A stretch of 64,000 nt of DNA from Nitrospirillum amazonense (GTDB taxonomy: Bacteria; Pseudomonadota; Alphaproteobacteria; Azospirillales; Azospirillaceae). Both the position numbers and the translations under genes were made by a program. Location: contig NZ_VITN01000024.1 in NCBI RefSeq assembly GCF_007828045.1, forward strand, positions 1 to 64,000. The letters run 5' to 3'. Of this stretch, positions 45,101-50,181 are shown piece by piece; within the stretch, counting starts at the first letter, position 1; each line of letters begins with the position of its first letter. The notes beneath the pieces are model-generated. The model did not search any database and was not told where the DNA came from. It saw only the letters and a list, made by a program, of their open reading frames with translations.

Positions 45101-46772
45101 ACTGGCGGATCTGCGCGCGTTGCAACTTACCGCTGGTGGTTTTTGCCAAGGAGGCCGGAGGGACCAGGGCTAGCGTTTCCACCAGCGCGTCCTGCGCGTT
45201 CCAGATGGCCTGCCGTATGGCGTCGAACAACAGCCGGCTTCGCGTCCCGCTCCAGACTGCGCTCCGCAGCCCGCGATCCACCTCCACCAGCAGGACCAAC
45301 TGGCCCCCGACCTCGAAGGCCGCCGCGGCCAGACCCAGATCCGGTGATGCCCGCAGGGCCGTTGCCTCGATGTCGTGCGGGTACAGATTGCGTCCCCGCA
45401 CGATGATCAGGTCCTTGAGCCGACCGGTCACGGCAAGATCGCCGTCGCCCGTCATGAAACCCAGGTCCCCGGTTCTGAAATACGGCCGGTCGTCGCCGGC
45501 AATCATCGCGCCGAACACCGGCGGCGATCCGGTGCCCCGATTCCAGTACCCCGCACCTACGGAGGGGGAGGATACCCAGATCTCGCCGATGTGTCCCGGC
45601 GGCAGCGGCACCGCCGTATCAGCATCGACGATCGCGATGGCGGTCTGTTCCGCGGGGCCCCCGACGCAGACCACTGGCGCCGCGTCCGGTCCGTCGGCCT
45701 TCGCCGCCACGCCACGGGCCAGGGCCTCACGGGCGGCGTGAAACACTCGGGGGCGCTGGCCGCCGCCGCCGGCGACCAGCAGCGTCGCTTCCGCCATGCC
45801 GTAGCAGGGAAGGAAGGATGCGCGCCTGAACCCGTGGGTGGCGAAACGGTTCGCGAAGGTGTCAAGCGTCGCCGCGGACACCGGCTCCGCGCCGTTGAAG
45901 GCGTTGGTCCATCGGCTGAGGTCCAGGCCCCGCAGATCGCTATCGTCGATGCGCCGCGCGCAATAATCATAGGCGAAATTCGGTCCCCCGCTTGTGGTGG
46001 CGCCGTATTGGGAAATGGCTTTGAGCCAAAGGGCGGGGCGGCGGAGGAAGGTGGTAGGGGAGAAATGAACCGCCAAGACACCTAGGTAGATGGGCTGCAA
46101 AATTGTGCCGATCAGCCCCATGTCGTGATAATGCGGCAGCCAACTGACGAAGACCGTCTCGCTGGAATGACCGAACGCTTGGGCGATCATTCGCTGGTTG
46201 GCCATGAGGTTGTCGTGGGTCAGCATCACCCCTTTGGGCGCGCCGGTGGACCCTGACGTGTATTGCAGGAGGGCCAGCGCGCTTCCGTCAAGCGACCTTT
46301 CCACCGTGGGGCCGTCAGTCGCCGCCTCGTCCGGCTGAAGATCGCAATCCAGTATATCGACGGCCGCGCCGCCGACGGCGAGCGCCCTGGTCAGCATGGG
46401 CCGGGAGCCGCCATCGGTCAGCACCACGGCCGCCTGGGCGTCCGCTATGATGCGGTCCAGGCGCTCCGCCGATTGACCCGCGCGCGGCAAATTCGTGGGA
46501 ACTGCGACCACGCCGGCCTTGAAGCAGGCCAATAAGGTTTCGATGAAGGCCAGGCCGGGAGGGAAGCTCAGCAGTGCCCGATCACCCGCGGCCAAGCGCC
46601 GGGCCAGGCGATGCGCTAGCGCAGTCGACCGACTATCGAGTTCACGGAAATTTAGCTGCGTCGGCGTCGATTTCTCATCGGGCAAGAATACGAAGGCCGG
46701 AGCCGCTGGCTGACGTTGCGCGTGGCGCGCAAGACATGCAAGCAGGCCAGGCCGGTCCAGACATCCGTCCAT
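30144..46772 (-). CDS. Loading megasynthase: FAAL-ACP-C-A-PCP-KS-AT-ACP-C-A(FkbM)-PCP-Cy-A(MT)-PCP
   Basis: 5542 residues from the ATG at 46772 (GGAAGG upstream; a GTG at 46793 is possible). FAAL (1-580, TSGSTGAPKG near 171); ACP, LGLDSLS near 625; C, HHIAADL near 824; A1 (1140-1610), residues D-A-S-T-I-T-G-V-G, aromatic and kynurenine-like; PCP near 1669; KS, Cys near 1904; AT, GHSLGE near 2351 with RAFHS (malonyl type); ACP near 2690; C, HHIAVDG near 2883; A2, D-V-W-H-V-S-L-I-D, serine, interrupted at about 3660-3920 by an FkbM-type methyltransferase (DVGANVGFF, KIDVEGAEAEVL); PCP near 4033; Cy, with DAMAID replacing HHxxxDG near 4228; A3, D-L-F-N-L-S-L-I-W, cysteine, interrupted by a second methyltransferase-like domain (LEVGGGYGS near 5207); PCP near 5484. 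No reductive domain follows the KS-AT. It begins the chain with a fatty acid and ends with a thiazoline. Confidence 0.94.
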   Translation of the reverse strand: MDGCLDRPGLLACLARHAQRQPAAPAFVFLPDEKSTPTQLNFRELDSRSTALAHRLARRLAAGDRALLSFPPGLAFIETLLACFKAGVVAVPTNLPRAGQSAERLDRIIADAQAAVVLTDGGSRPMLTRALAVGGAAVDILDCDLQPDEAATDGPTVERSLDGSALALLQYTSGSTGAPKGVMLTHDNLMANQRMIAQAFGHSSETVFVSWLPHYHDMGLIGTILQPIYLGVLAVHFSPTTFLRRPALWLKAISQYGATTSGGPNFAYDYCARRIDDSDLRGLDLSRWTNAFNGAEPVSAATLDTFANRFATHGFRRASFLPCYGMAEATLLVAGGGGQRPRVFHAAREALARGVAAKADGPDAAPVVCVGGPAEQTAIAIVDADTAVPLPPGHIGEIWVSSPSVGAGYWNRGTGSPPVFGAMIAGDDRPYFRTGDLGFMTGDGDLAVTGRLKDLIIVRGRNLYPHDIEATALRASPDLGLAAAAFEVGGQLVLLVEVDRGLRSAVWSGTRSRLLFDAIRQAIWNAQDALVETLALVPPASLAKTTSGKLQRAQIRQCFLEGAIPHLALDRIAEQDAPETTAETERTEAPGRRHIDQDAILAVVAAQMKRPAGTIPLDGAPAALGLDSLSAVALARRLSETFAINCRPEILLGAPTLADLVASCQRAAPMEMGAPPNDMPHALGRLAGMERVFWTHQQLNPGSSVHNIAIALTLAGIDPRRLAGAVQVLGRRHPSLVARLVARVVADDAGEPQWLPADGAGAEGASLSGLNLRRITLPSDDERSMRRVVERHALTPFRLDTGPLARFVLFEAPVTAPVLLIAAHHIAADLASLDLLLARLDEVLGDAPALDAAAGKDDATDGARAAAPITSWPTLAFPWDGPGARDGSQQGPRDRARTGHRHRFVLGGGTTAAVRALAIGRGATPAMAVAAAYAILLHRHTGQAQLTVRFPMSRATPSGTIACAIETALLTLSFPAGSTFLTVLDEVREQVLRALAAPVGPANTMAAPADTLFAFQQPATRRAALLVAGDMTETFPFGGATARAFPLNRCDLDWPLSLVITDEGETLAGCWDYQADLLAEGTAGRLAGRFATLLASAAADPGVPIDALDLLPAEERAALAAKAGAAAMPPDSAGDLGALIAGQAAQTPDRVALRMGGDAVSYGDFMRRADAMARALLRHGHGPETRIAVMLAPSPTAITTVLAIWRSGGVYLPLDPNQPDARIARVLHGARPSLLVANGALRARLAPLCPRDCAIVTPEDLAAEAAASITQLPAVDPDQLAWIIHTSGSTGAPKGVMVSHRAAANFGRAQRARLDLPEGAIVLQLASLAFDASLSDLLMSLPVGGTLSIAPPDARLPGSTLQALIETERVTLITASASLLAALTPRAYPDLRAIISTAEPCRTGFIDAWCPHAQLYNGYGPTEVTVGATLARLDPADAGVRPPIGTPFAGYRVHILDRRGQLQPWGVPGEIHIAGDGLARGYLDDPRMTAERFVPDPHSPVPGARMYRTGDLGRLLPDGSLDFLGRADDQIKLRGLRIEPGEIERAIEDGTGVTRSHVRAYTDAGGERRLVAFVEHAGGGLSIPALLEDLRRRLPAYMVPRSVVVLPSLPLTHSGKVDVAALPPPETGEYRPADATPPATALEVGLSRAWADILDLPSPSVTTNFFDLGGTSMQLPRLLATVNELAPADRPLTLTDLFAHPTIRSLAHHMAGGAAPDKNDTVAGGNHPAEARQGAAIAVVGYAARFPGAPDAPTFWHNLENGVEAITHFDQQDLARAGVDPGLYNSPRYVAARGVIDGIETFDAVFFGFSAAEATSLDPQNRLLLECAYHALEHGGQAAADHCVGAFVATSSSGYLERNLATRPEQLEALGPQKIAIATSKSFAATLLAYKLNLRGPCLTVDSACSSSLVAIHQACASLRNHDCDTALAGAASVEVPLIGGHLHEAGNIGSPDGHCRPFDAQAAGTVRGMGCGIVVLRRLEDALRDGDPIRAVIRGTAVTNDGADKLGFTAPSATGQARAIRDAIRRAEVDIDTIGYVEAHGTGTALGDPVEIAALDAVFGNDQGRTVWLGSVKSNIGHLDAAAGIAGLIKAVMALENAAIPPTLHYRTPNPASRLASSSLRVANDLVPWTSNDAHPRRAGVSSFGIGGTNVHAVLEEAPPRRQWAAGEVTGSHTTPDTAPQLILLSAKTEGALSRLRHDLVRHLTSEASPSLADIACTLARHRPGHPLRTSYVATEIADLTEQLLEGGHGHDTASAAPELVFMFPGQGSLKGAVGAGLIHRFKEFRAAVEHAGAILAAETGFDLPRLLRDGTGAERLEDTAIGQPVLLALQRAMVETLAAFGIRPDAVIGHSLGEYAAAVTAGVMSPDDALRLVIRRGRLMAQCPPGAMLAAAVSPAQLANLLVDGCELAAVNGPGDVTIAGTPDAIAMQAARLRAARVAVEPLPVSRAFHSTQIEESLDGLRDALSSVRLAPPRLPLVSNLTGGWADGSVASIDYWLDQARRPVRFGDGLAVLLAAPERVFVDVGPGRGLRALLRRQPAGGPERTVVAVSRDARRAPDDATALLDAVGRLWRVGVPLAGRSAPPTLWDTGAQIVDLPGYPFDGQRYWVDPPAADLPAANSPMASTAPSALSIDQPAIAQPAIAQTPAVAIAQPRSDVAPSRTEAVRREWTTLLGRPPEDGEDFFEAGGDSLLASRFCTRLNDALGLALHPKALFERPHFTAFAQTVETATNDQPPLVWHEMAEPGAGAPLSWQQRSIWLQDLLLGAGSGAHHLPVTLRLRGALDPVALHVAFTHLLVLHPILRARIFARDGGPVMEPGAAALPSHLPVEDLTGATDMDIARRVAAEAARPFDCAAGPLSRALLLRRAPDDHVFVATFHHIAVDGGSLAILLDQLVAGYNAARVGAGLPAPATPPYDTYVAWQRARADAAESQATYWDTRLRGAVAPDLSGLAARRDPAAVPRHVAALPLAIPTELTAALRALARRRQTTLFAVLLAGFQALLSRFSGQDDICVCVPMANRPPQFQKMVGLFVNIAIIRGAVDAEKPFDSLVQEAATAARAAADNLDVAFERMIAAAATTRESGSGHPFGVAFALNNRVDGAIALDGLQADLAMPTHGDAAFDLALWLDERDDRVEGHLEYRADILDADRLRPLLAGYAALLAAAASRPASPIAALDMLDCSGRQLVVDIWNGTDRVWPDPSLAHEAIAARCAASDAVALVSPAEGVTLTYSEMGRRVDALRQRLAALGVAPERPVGVLLERGVDLVVALLAVLGAGGVLVPLDPETPRRRIRYMMDTAGVTAIVTRPELWHAELDSGAPLVNVEDAGGGATGAPPPAALSGDNLAYILFTSGSTGTPKGAMNSHKALHNRLTWMINELGITPGDRVLQKTPFGFDVCLWELIGTLMAGATMVLAKPGGHRDPAYIAAIMAASRVTIAHFVPTMLDVFMEGTAPPPSLRMVVCSGEGLNAATADRFLRLFPTTALVNLYGPTEAAIDVSVWRCDRPSPCPVTPIGRPIANTRLYILDGRQQPVPPGVAGEIHIGGQAVGRGYVNRPGLTAASFVPDMFSAVPGARLYRTGDLGRWLPDGAIEFLGRADTQVKLRGHRVELEEVTATLTGSGLARQAASVIVGEADKRHIVGFVVPEETVAWPVLNWMAAHDQAPPPGLFISPDGTPVHGMNAGESRFLWKEIFDDGAYDAPGLTLPPDAVVMDVGANVGFFALWVARRAPGVRLIAFEPIPEVFAKLRANLRIYLAGATAFNLGLSDAPKATRFTYYPNNSIMSGGRANPARDAAMVAAHHGAAIDDPETGALTAMALERQEVDVQLSTISDQIRMLGLGRIDLLKIDVEGAEAEVLAGIATEHWPLIHQVTVETDDDGTVERLLVAQGYTVTVARVGATAGLGFRQVFASRGDSAPHVDLAAPDAVCWNATHLEERLRAHLRDRLPAHMVPSRLVLVDHLPVSTNGKLDMAALRALAAPGGNRPAPAAAPADAVADTGPAGVPAQILGIFQSHLGDACRSVDDDFFRLGGNSLMAARVTIDIGRHLGRTPELKLLFDHPTAAGLAAALDQAGGSADAAPMTAATVLRHDAGARHEPFPLAPLQHAYWLGRSGGVTLGNVATHGYMELEVEGLDEERFVQALNLLIARHDMLRVRVTPDERQVIMAAPPAYHPQVLDVAGATDGDARLLELRQAMSHRIANLDDGFPFEVGLSRLGDGKHRIHLSMDAMAIDGWSLRLLEADLNALYAALGRGETPPAAPSTVISFRDYVLALGGITAGADYERARTYWLERVPSLPGAPLLPYTRALDTVETPHFVRRVLTVPTTRWAQVKARARARGLTATAVLLAVYGELLATISQDRHFLLGVTRAHRRPLHPEVDRLVGNFTSLLLLEMDLRGGSAFQDAARGVQRRLSADLSHDLFDGLEVRRALVKAQGGGMSAGLLPVIFTSMLDIDGAQAASGVLSIDQEVYGVAQTSQVCLDCVAFERDGALRLTIDAVEDVFPAGILDGLAADWPRMLALLEDEVAWAAPLQLPLPAAVARCRAPSPAIAPDPDAPPPMTLLHDGFVEAVLRWPDNVAVDAPGLVMTYRQLDRAARHLAARLRVGGARPDVPVAIVMEKGPEQVIAALAILLAGAAYVPIDANLPVQRQRDLLRTCAVTVAVTQPHLAGDVPADDGVTVLAAEPIPDDTLPPYPPLPPSPAAADDLAYIIFTSGSTGTPKGVMISHRGAVNTVEDMNRRFGINQSDGVLALSSLSFDLSVFDVFGLLAVGGRIVLPHPFGVADPAHWIDRVNEGGVTMWNSVPTLAGLLVEHIEATTVGVPLPLRLVLMSGDWIPLDLPGRIARLAESPRVVALGGATEASIWSIHHDIRAIQPTWRSIPYGRALAGQTMQVLDSLLRPRPDWVPGEIYIGGVGVAMGYWQDAQRTAEGFITHPETGERLYRTGDLGRFRDDGEIEFLGRIDTQVKLNGHRLELGEVEHALESHPQVLRAVVIADPPGRDIKRLVAYLVPENDAAAPEEGAIVVWNRAATAADEDCGGYQAAGRAAAADPTFDFAIDAAGLEARLDKMTGQYRASVLRAFGQLGLFTRAGERLSTDALLGPGGILPRYARWTARAIAQLEVMGHLRREGEVIHCLVPIPTTGDVVENGETWLAAILTGREFAAERYASDTVAQDYQEFFQHGHHVASAAFRAWLAGRPAGRGARVLEVGGGYGSLTRHLLPHFPADGSYLFTDISTFFLTRAQEDSHRYPFVDFGLLDINREPAVQGYGGRRFDAIIAASVLHACQDVRQTLRYLRNLLEPGGLLLLIEETSFFPFFDMGMGLQEGFDTYTDTALRSGHPLLSRAEWLRELAAAGFRNASVLNHAGTPSDRLGFDVIVATGPEQMPALDAEALEKYLKGRIAGHAVPKAFYLLDRLPITANGKVDRQALVPDRTDRRQAVPAMDLPSTDTEKQLAALWREILDVPQVGRREEFFALGGDSLLASRLVIAMRRQFDIELPIRAIFEAPVIEDLATLVDLARAAAARPAADSFTRQPVTGEL

Positions 46773-47050
46773 GGGGCACGAGCCTTCCCTCACGACTTGC
46801 GTGAAAACGGTGGGCTTAAGAACGGTAGGATCGCGTGATGTAACGATCGCCGTCCGCGATGAAGCCAGGTAAATAAAATCAAAGACTCGCCGGCATTTTT
46901 ACTATGGTTCAACCCATATGAAGGCATGCATCCGGCGACGCTGCGTCCGGAAGGCAAACCGGGCGTCTGACGAGATTATTTTTTTAAATTCATTGATGAG
47001 AGGCAACCCCCAGGCAAGCAACCTGGACGAGGCTTCAATGTGCTGAGGCC
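46773..47050. other. Intergenic region upstream of the first megasynthase
   Basis: About 280 bases without a gene. The half nearest the megasynthase should carry its promoter: a minus-strand TTGAAC at 46912-46907 is present, but no good -10 lies at normal spacing. A short inverted repeat (ccagg/cctgg, near 47016-47030) and a run of A/T near 46980 lie downstream of the VOC gene and could help end its transcript. Confidence 0.35.
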
Positions 47051-47434
47051 TCAATGTGCCGCGGAATCAAAATTGATCGCGCAGGCGACGTTTCCTTCCG
47101 TGTCTTCGAACTTGATAATCCAACCAACAGTGGGAATAGCGGTCTTTTCCATCAGAATTTTACCGCCCGCAGCCACAACAGCGGCCGCCGTCGCATCCAC
47201 ATCATCTACAGAAATGGAGCATTCGTAGCCGATCATATCTTTCTCGGCGGGATTATACTTGCGAGACTCGAGTGCACCAAGCACAGGCTGATGAGAGCCG
47301 TCGCGATGTTTTATCTGGAAGAAATCAGAAGGGCCATATTGCTGAAAGTCCCAGGCAAATACCTTGCCGTAGAATGTCCGGGCCCGCGCGATATTATCGG
47401 CGTGGATAGCGAAGTGCACAAGCGTATTCGCCAT
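47051..47434 (-). CDS. VOC (glyoxalase/bleomycin-resistance) family protein
   Basis: 127 residues, one pair of beta-alpha-beta-beta-beta modules. It begins VHFAIHADNIARARTFYGKVFAW, the standard opening of the family, and ends with GWIIKFEDTEGNVACA. A purine-rich GGGGGAC lies just before the ATG at 47434. VOC proteins range from metal-dependent isomerases and dioxygenases to drug-binding resistance proteins. Lying between the two megasynthase transcription units, it could bind or modify the product (self-protection or a tailoring step), but the sequence alone does not decide this. Metal ligands cannot be assigned with confidence; His7 or His11 is a candidate. Confidence 0.85.
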   Translation of the reverse strand: MANTLVHFAIHADNIARARTFYGKVFAWDFQQYGPSDFFQIKHRDGSHQPVLGALESRKYNPAEKDMIGYECSISVDDVDATAAAVVAAGGKILMEKTAIPTVGWIIKFEDTEGNVACAINFDSAAH

Positions 47435-47869
47435 AAAGTCCCCCGTTATGAGTGATTGGTATGGACTGCGTCCAGATGATACGGGCGCAGCTTAAGGAAT
47501 CTAACGCAGATTACATTTTTTTAATGTTAGCAGCCGATTTCGACATTTGCAAGTATGGCGTGTTGGTTGTCACTTATGGGTAGGTGTCTAATCCGGAATC
47601 GTGTCTTTTTACGTTTATGGATCATGGATAGGGTTTGGAATTGGGGCAGGTTTCGTCGGAATAGGCCGGCACTATTATTGATTTATGTCGCGTACATCTA
47701 AGCCTTCAATCCAACCATGATTGGTCAGCCGGAAGGTATCCTTTTGGCTTACCTGCTTATTCTATCATGGCTATTTGGAGGAAAATTCAAGTCCCTTGAA
47801 ATACAACCTGTAATCGTGCAGCGTAGGATTTAATCATCCGTCCGCCGCCCTTTTAAGAATGGTTGACCC
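47435..47869. other. Divergent AT-rich regulatory region
   Basis: 435 bases, clearly richer in A and T than the neighbouring genes, between the minus-strand VOC gene and the plus-strand cupin gene. It must contain promoters for both, the plus-strand one driving the operon that ends with the third megasynthase. No gene and no unambiguous promoter or operator could be picked by eye. Confidence 0.35.
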
Positions 47870-49330
47870 ATGATCCATTCAATCCAATCAGAGTTGGCTG
47901 GTAAGGGCGATGAATACGAAGCAGTTGACTATCTTCATTCGGATCTTGTGAGATACGCATCCGCCTATCATTTTAGAAGTGCGGATGTTTCCGAGCTTGT
48001 CCTTGAAGATGACTATTTCAGGCGGCCGCTTCGTCCAGAAGATCTGAGTTTTCTAAAATTCTCCGGATATTTAAAAATAAAAGACGCGAGCAATCTTGCC
48101 GCATTGGCAGGTAATCGCCTGCTGTTGTCTTTCTACGAAAGTGGCGCCTGTTTATATCCCCCATTTTCCGGGAAGGCTTTGCTATCGCCGTCCGCATCTC
48201 AGGGTGTGTGGTCGGAATTCTACAATCCAGAGCTGCGAGCCATTGGCGCGCGGGTCGCGCCGCGACTGGAGACGTTTCTTTTCAGCGCCGTGGGCGAAGA
48301 AGCCGTCCGCGCGACGCCCGCCGACCTTCCCAATTCGGTGTCCGACTTCGTGGGCGCTCATTTCCGGGCCAGTTCGCGCTTCTGGACGCGATTGATCGAC
48401 ACGTTGACGGCCGCCGATTACCTGGCCGACGGCATGCGCCTGCTCCTGATCCAGCGCGTCCCCCTGGGGCGCAGCCGGAACCTGGCGATGTCGCGCGTCG
48501 CGGCCCTGCACCCGTTCATTCCCGTGCCGGCGCCTTCGGTGGCAGAGGAGGCTTGGTGCGCCGCGCTGGGTGTGCGCGTGGGCATGCACAGCTATTGGCA
48601 ATTCTATCTGCCCGCCGTTCTGGCCGCGACGACCCATATTCACATGCTGGCCCGGCAGCCAGGCACGCTGTTGCGCCTGGTGGGGGCGGCGCTGGTGGAG
48701 GGGGCGGAGCAGGCGGGCTTCATGATGGCCATGGCCGAAGGCGCCCGGCGGTTGGGCTTGCCGGAACGGGCGCCATCGGCCGACACGGCGGATGGCGCCA
48801 CGCGATCGGTGTCGTCCGCGGTGGATGCGGCCGTGGATGAGGTGACCGGCACCTTCGGCCGCACGAGCCTTGCGGAGGTGGCGCGGGGTGCGGCTGCGGC
48901 GACCCTGCTGACGGCCCAGGCCCACCGTGACGTGCGTGCGCAGCTCCTTTGGCTTTCTGACATGCCGCGCTATGTGGCGGCGGCGCGGGCCATCAACCGC
49001 AGGATCGATCAGGATTGTCCGGATATCGATCGGGAAACCTTCGTGGAACCCAGGGAGATGTGCTCCACGACCCATGTCCATGACGATCACCGGCTGGTGG
49101 TGATCGAAGAGGGGCAAATGGTGTTCTGGGGCAACCTCGGCATGTCGTTGCGCCTTGACGTCGGCGACATGGTGCTGGTGCCGCAGGGGCGGCTGCATGG
49201 GTCCACGGTGGAATCGCCGGTATGCACCTACCACCAGCCGATCATCCCGCCGGACTGGCTCGACATGCTGCCGGGCCATGTCATCTCCCCCTATGCATCG
49301 TCGCCATCCCTTGCAGTGGCATGGGATTGA
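47870..49330 (+). CDS. SznF-like protein: helical domains plus C-terminal three-His cupin
   Basis: 486 residues, cytosolic. Residues about 1-390 are mostly helical. The block MHSYWQFYLPAVLAATTHIH followed by GAALVEGAEQAG resembles the haem-oxygenase-like fold of diiron N-oxygenases. I do not see the expected D-x-x-x-H-type ligands late in that domain, so its oxygenase site may be degenerate. Residues about 398-460 are a cupin: H402-x-H404, E413, then RLHGS with H443. The His spacing (2 and 39) equals what I recall for the iron ligands of the SznF cupin (407, 409, 448), which rearranges an N-hydroxylated guanidine to an N-nitroso group. The overall order and length (SznF is about 470 residues) also agree. 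It leads an operon with the YqcI/YcgG protein and the third megasynthase. A generic cupin of unknown function is the alternative. Confidence 0.65.
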   Translation: MIHSIQSELAGKGDEYEAVDYLHSDLVRYASAYHFRSADVSELVLEDDYFRRPLRPEDLSFLKFSGYLKIKDASNLAALAGNRLLLSFYESGACLYPPFSGKALLSPSASQGVWSEFYNPELRAIGARVAPRLETFLFSAVGEEAVRATPADLPNSVSDFVGAHFRASSRFWTRLIDTLTAADYLADGMRLLLIQRVPLGRSRNLAMSRVAALHPFIPVPAPSVAEEAWCAALGVRVGMHSYWQFYLPAVLAATTHIHMLARQPGTLLRLVGAALVEGAEQAGFMMAMAEGARRLGLPERAPSADTADGATRSVSSAVDAAVDEVTGTFGRTSLAEVARGAAAATLLTAQAHRDVRAQLLWLSDMPRYVAAARAINRRIDQDCPDIDRETFVEPREMCSTTHVHDDHRLVVIEEGQMVFWGNLGMSLRLDVGDMVLVPQGRLHGSTVESPVCTYHQPIIPPDWLDMLPGHVISPYASSPSLAVAWD

Positions 49331-49341
49331 AAGGCCGCGCC

Positions 49342-50181
49342 ATGGAGCATCAGCGGAACCAAGACATATGGCGCGACCGCGTCATCGTGGGGACGATCAT
49401 CGGCGCCACGCCGCCGGCCTGGATGGCCTCGGCTTACGAAGCCTATCGTGCCGTGGTTCTGAACCCGGCTTACCCCTGTTTTTACGGGACCCAGTCCGAG
49501 CGGCTGGGCGACATCTATTATTCCTACGTCGACGACGGGTGCCTGCATCATCTGCCTGAAACGCTGCGCACCTTCTTGGCCATCGGCACCATTTCGGACC
49601 GCAAGCGGCGTAACATGGCGCTGTTCCTGGATCCGCGTCGCGCCCCCCGGGACCATGAGGAGGCGCGGGCCCAGTTCTGGGACGTCCTGGCATATCTGCG
49701 CGACCATGACCGGCAGGGTGCGGCCACGTCGCTCGACGCCGACCACCCGCTGTGGGAGTTCTCGTTCGGCGGGTCCATGATGTTCGTCGTGGGCGCCAGC
49801 CCGACCTACCTTTCACGGCACAGCCGGAACCTGGGTGACGGCATGGTCTTGCTGTTTCAGCCGCGCGAGGTTTTCATCGACCCGCTGAACGGCCGACCCA
49901 TCGAGATGGAGGCCAGGGCACGTATCCGCGAACGCCTGCAGGCATGGGACGGCATGGCGGCGCATCCGGACCTGGGCGTCTACGGCGACCCGTCCAATCG
50001 GGAATGGCGGCAATATTTCCTGCCGGATGATAACCAGCCCGTGCGCGGCCAGTGCCCGTTCGCGCACGGGCCGGCAGCGCGCCCAGCGGACGCCATTTCC
50101 GAGCGGTCGGAGAAAGCGGGCGTCCTCGTTGCCGGCCCAGAGGCAGGGTTGGTCCTCGCCGCCAAGCCGGTTTCCGCATGA
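49342..50181 (+). CDS. YqcI/YcgG-family protein, likely haem N-oxygenase
   Basis: 279 residues from the ATG at 49342 (AAAGG 7 bases upstream; an ATG at 49321 overlapping the previous stop is less likely). Family blocks: NPAYPCFYGTQSERLGDIYY near the N-terminus, LWEFSFGGSMMFVVGASPTY, SRHSRNLGDGM with LLFQPREVF, and near the end LGVYGDPSNREWRQYFLP. The family includes DcsA of D-cycloserine biosynthesis, which binds haem and N-hydroxylates arginine, and a member linked to graminine (diazeniumdiolate) formation in gramibactin-type siderophores. I therefore infer that it N-hydroxylates a guanidine or amine for the adjacent cupin protein. The C-terminal 40 residues with CPFAHGPAA are outside the usual domain. 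Its stop overlaps the next start (ATGA). Confidence 0.78.
   Translation: MEHQRNQDIWRDRVIVGTIIGATPPAWMASAYEAYRAVVLNPAYPCFYGTQSERLGDIYYSYVDDGCLHHLPETLRTFLAIGTISDRKRRNMALFLDPRRAPRDHEEARAQFWDVLAYLRDHDRQGAATSLDADHPLWEFSFGGSMMFVVGASPTYLSRHSRNLGDGMVLLFQPREVFIDPLNGRPIEMEARARIRERLQAWDGMAAHPDLGVYGDPSNREWRQYFLPDDNQPVRGQCPFAHGPAARPADAISERSEKAGVLVAGPEAGLVLAAKPVSA

Noticed and set aside
50052-50177. N-terminal extension of the plus-strand megasynthase
   Set aside because: It lies inside the YqcI/YcgG gene and lacks domain similarity. The ATG at 50178 overlaps that gene's stop and is followed by the docking domain.
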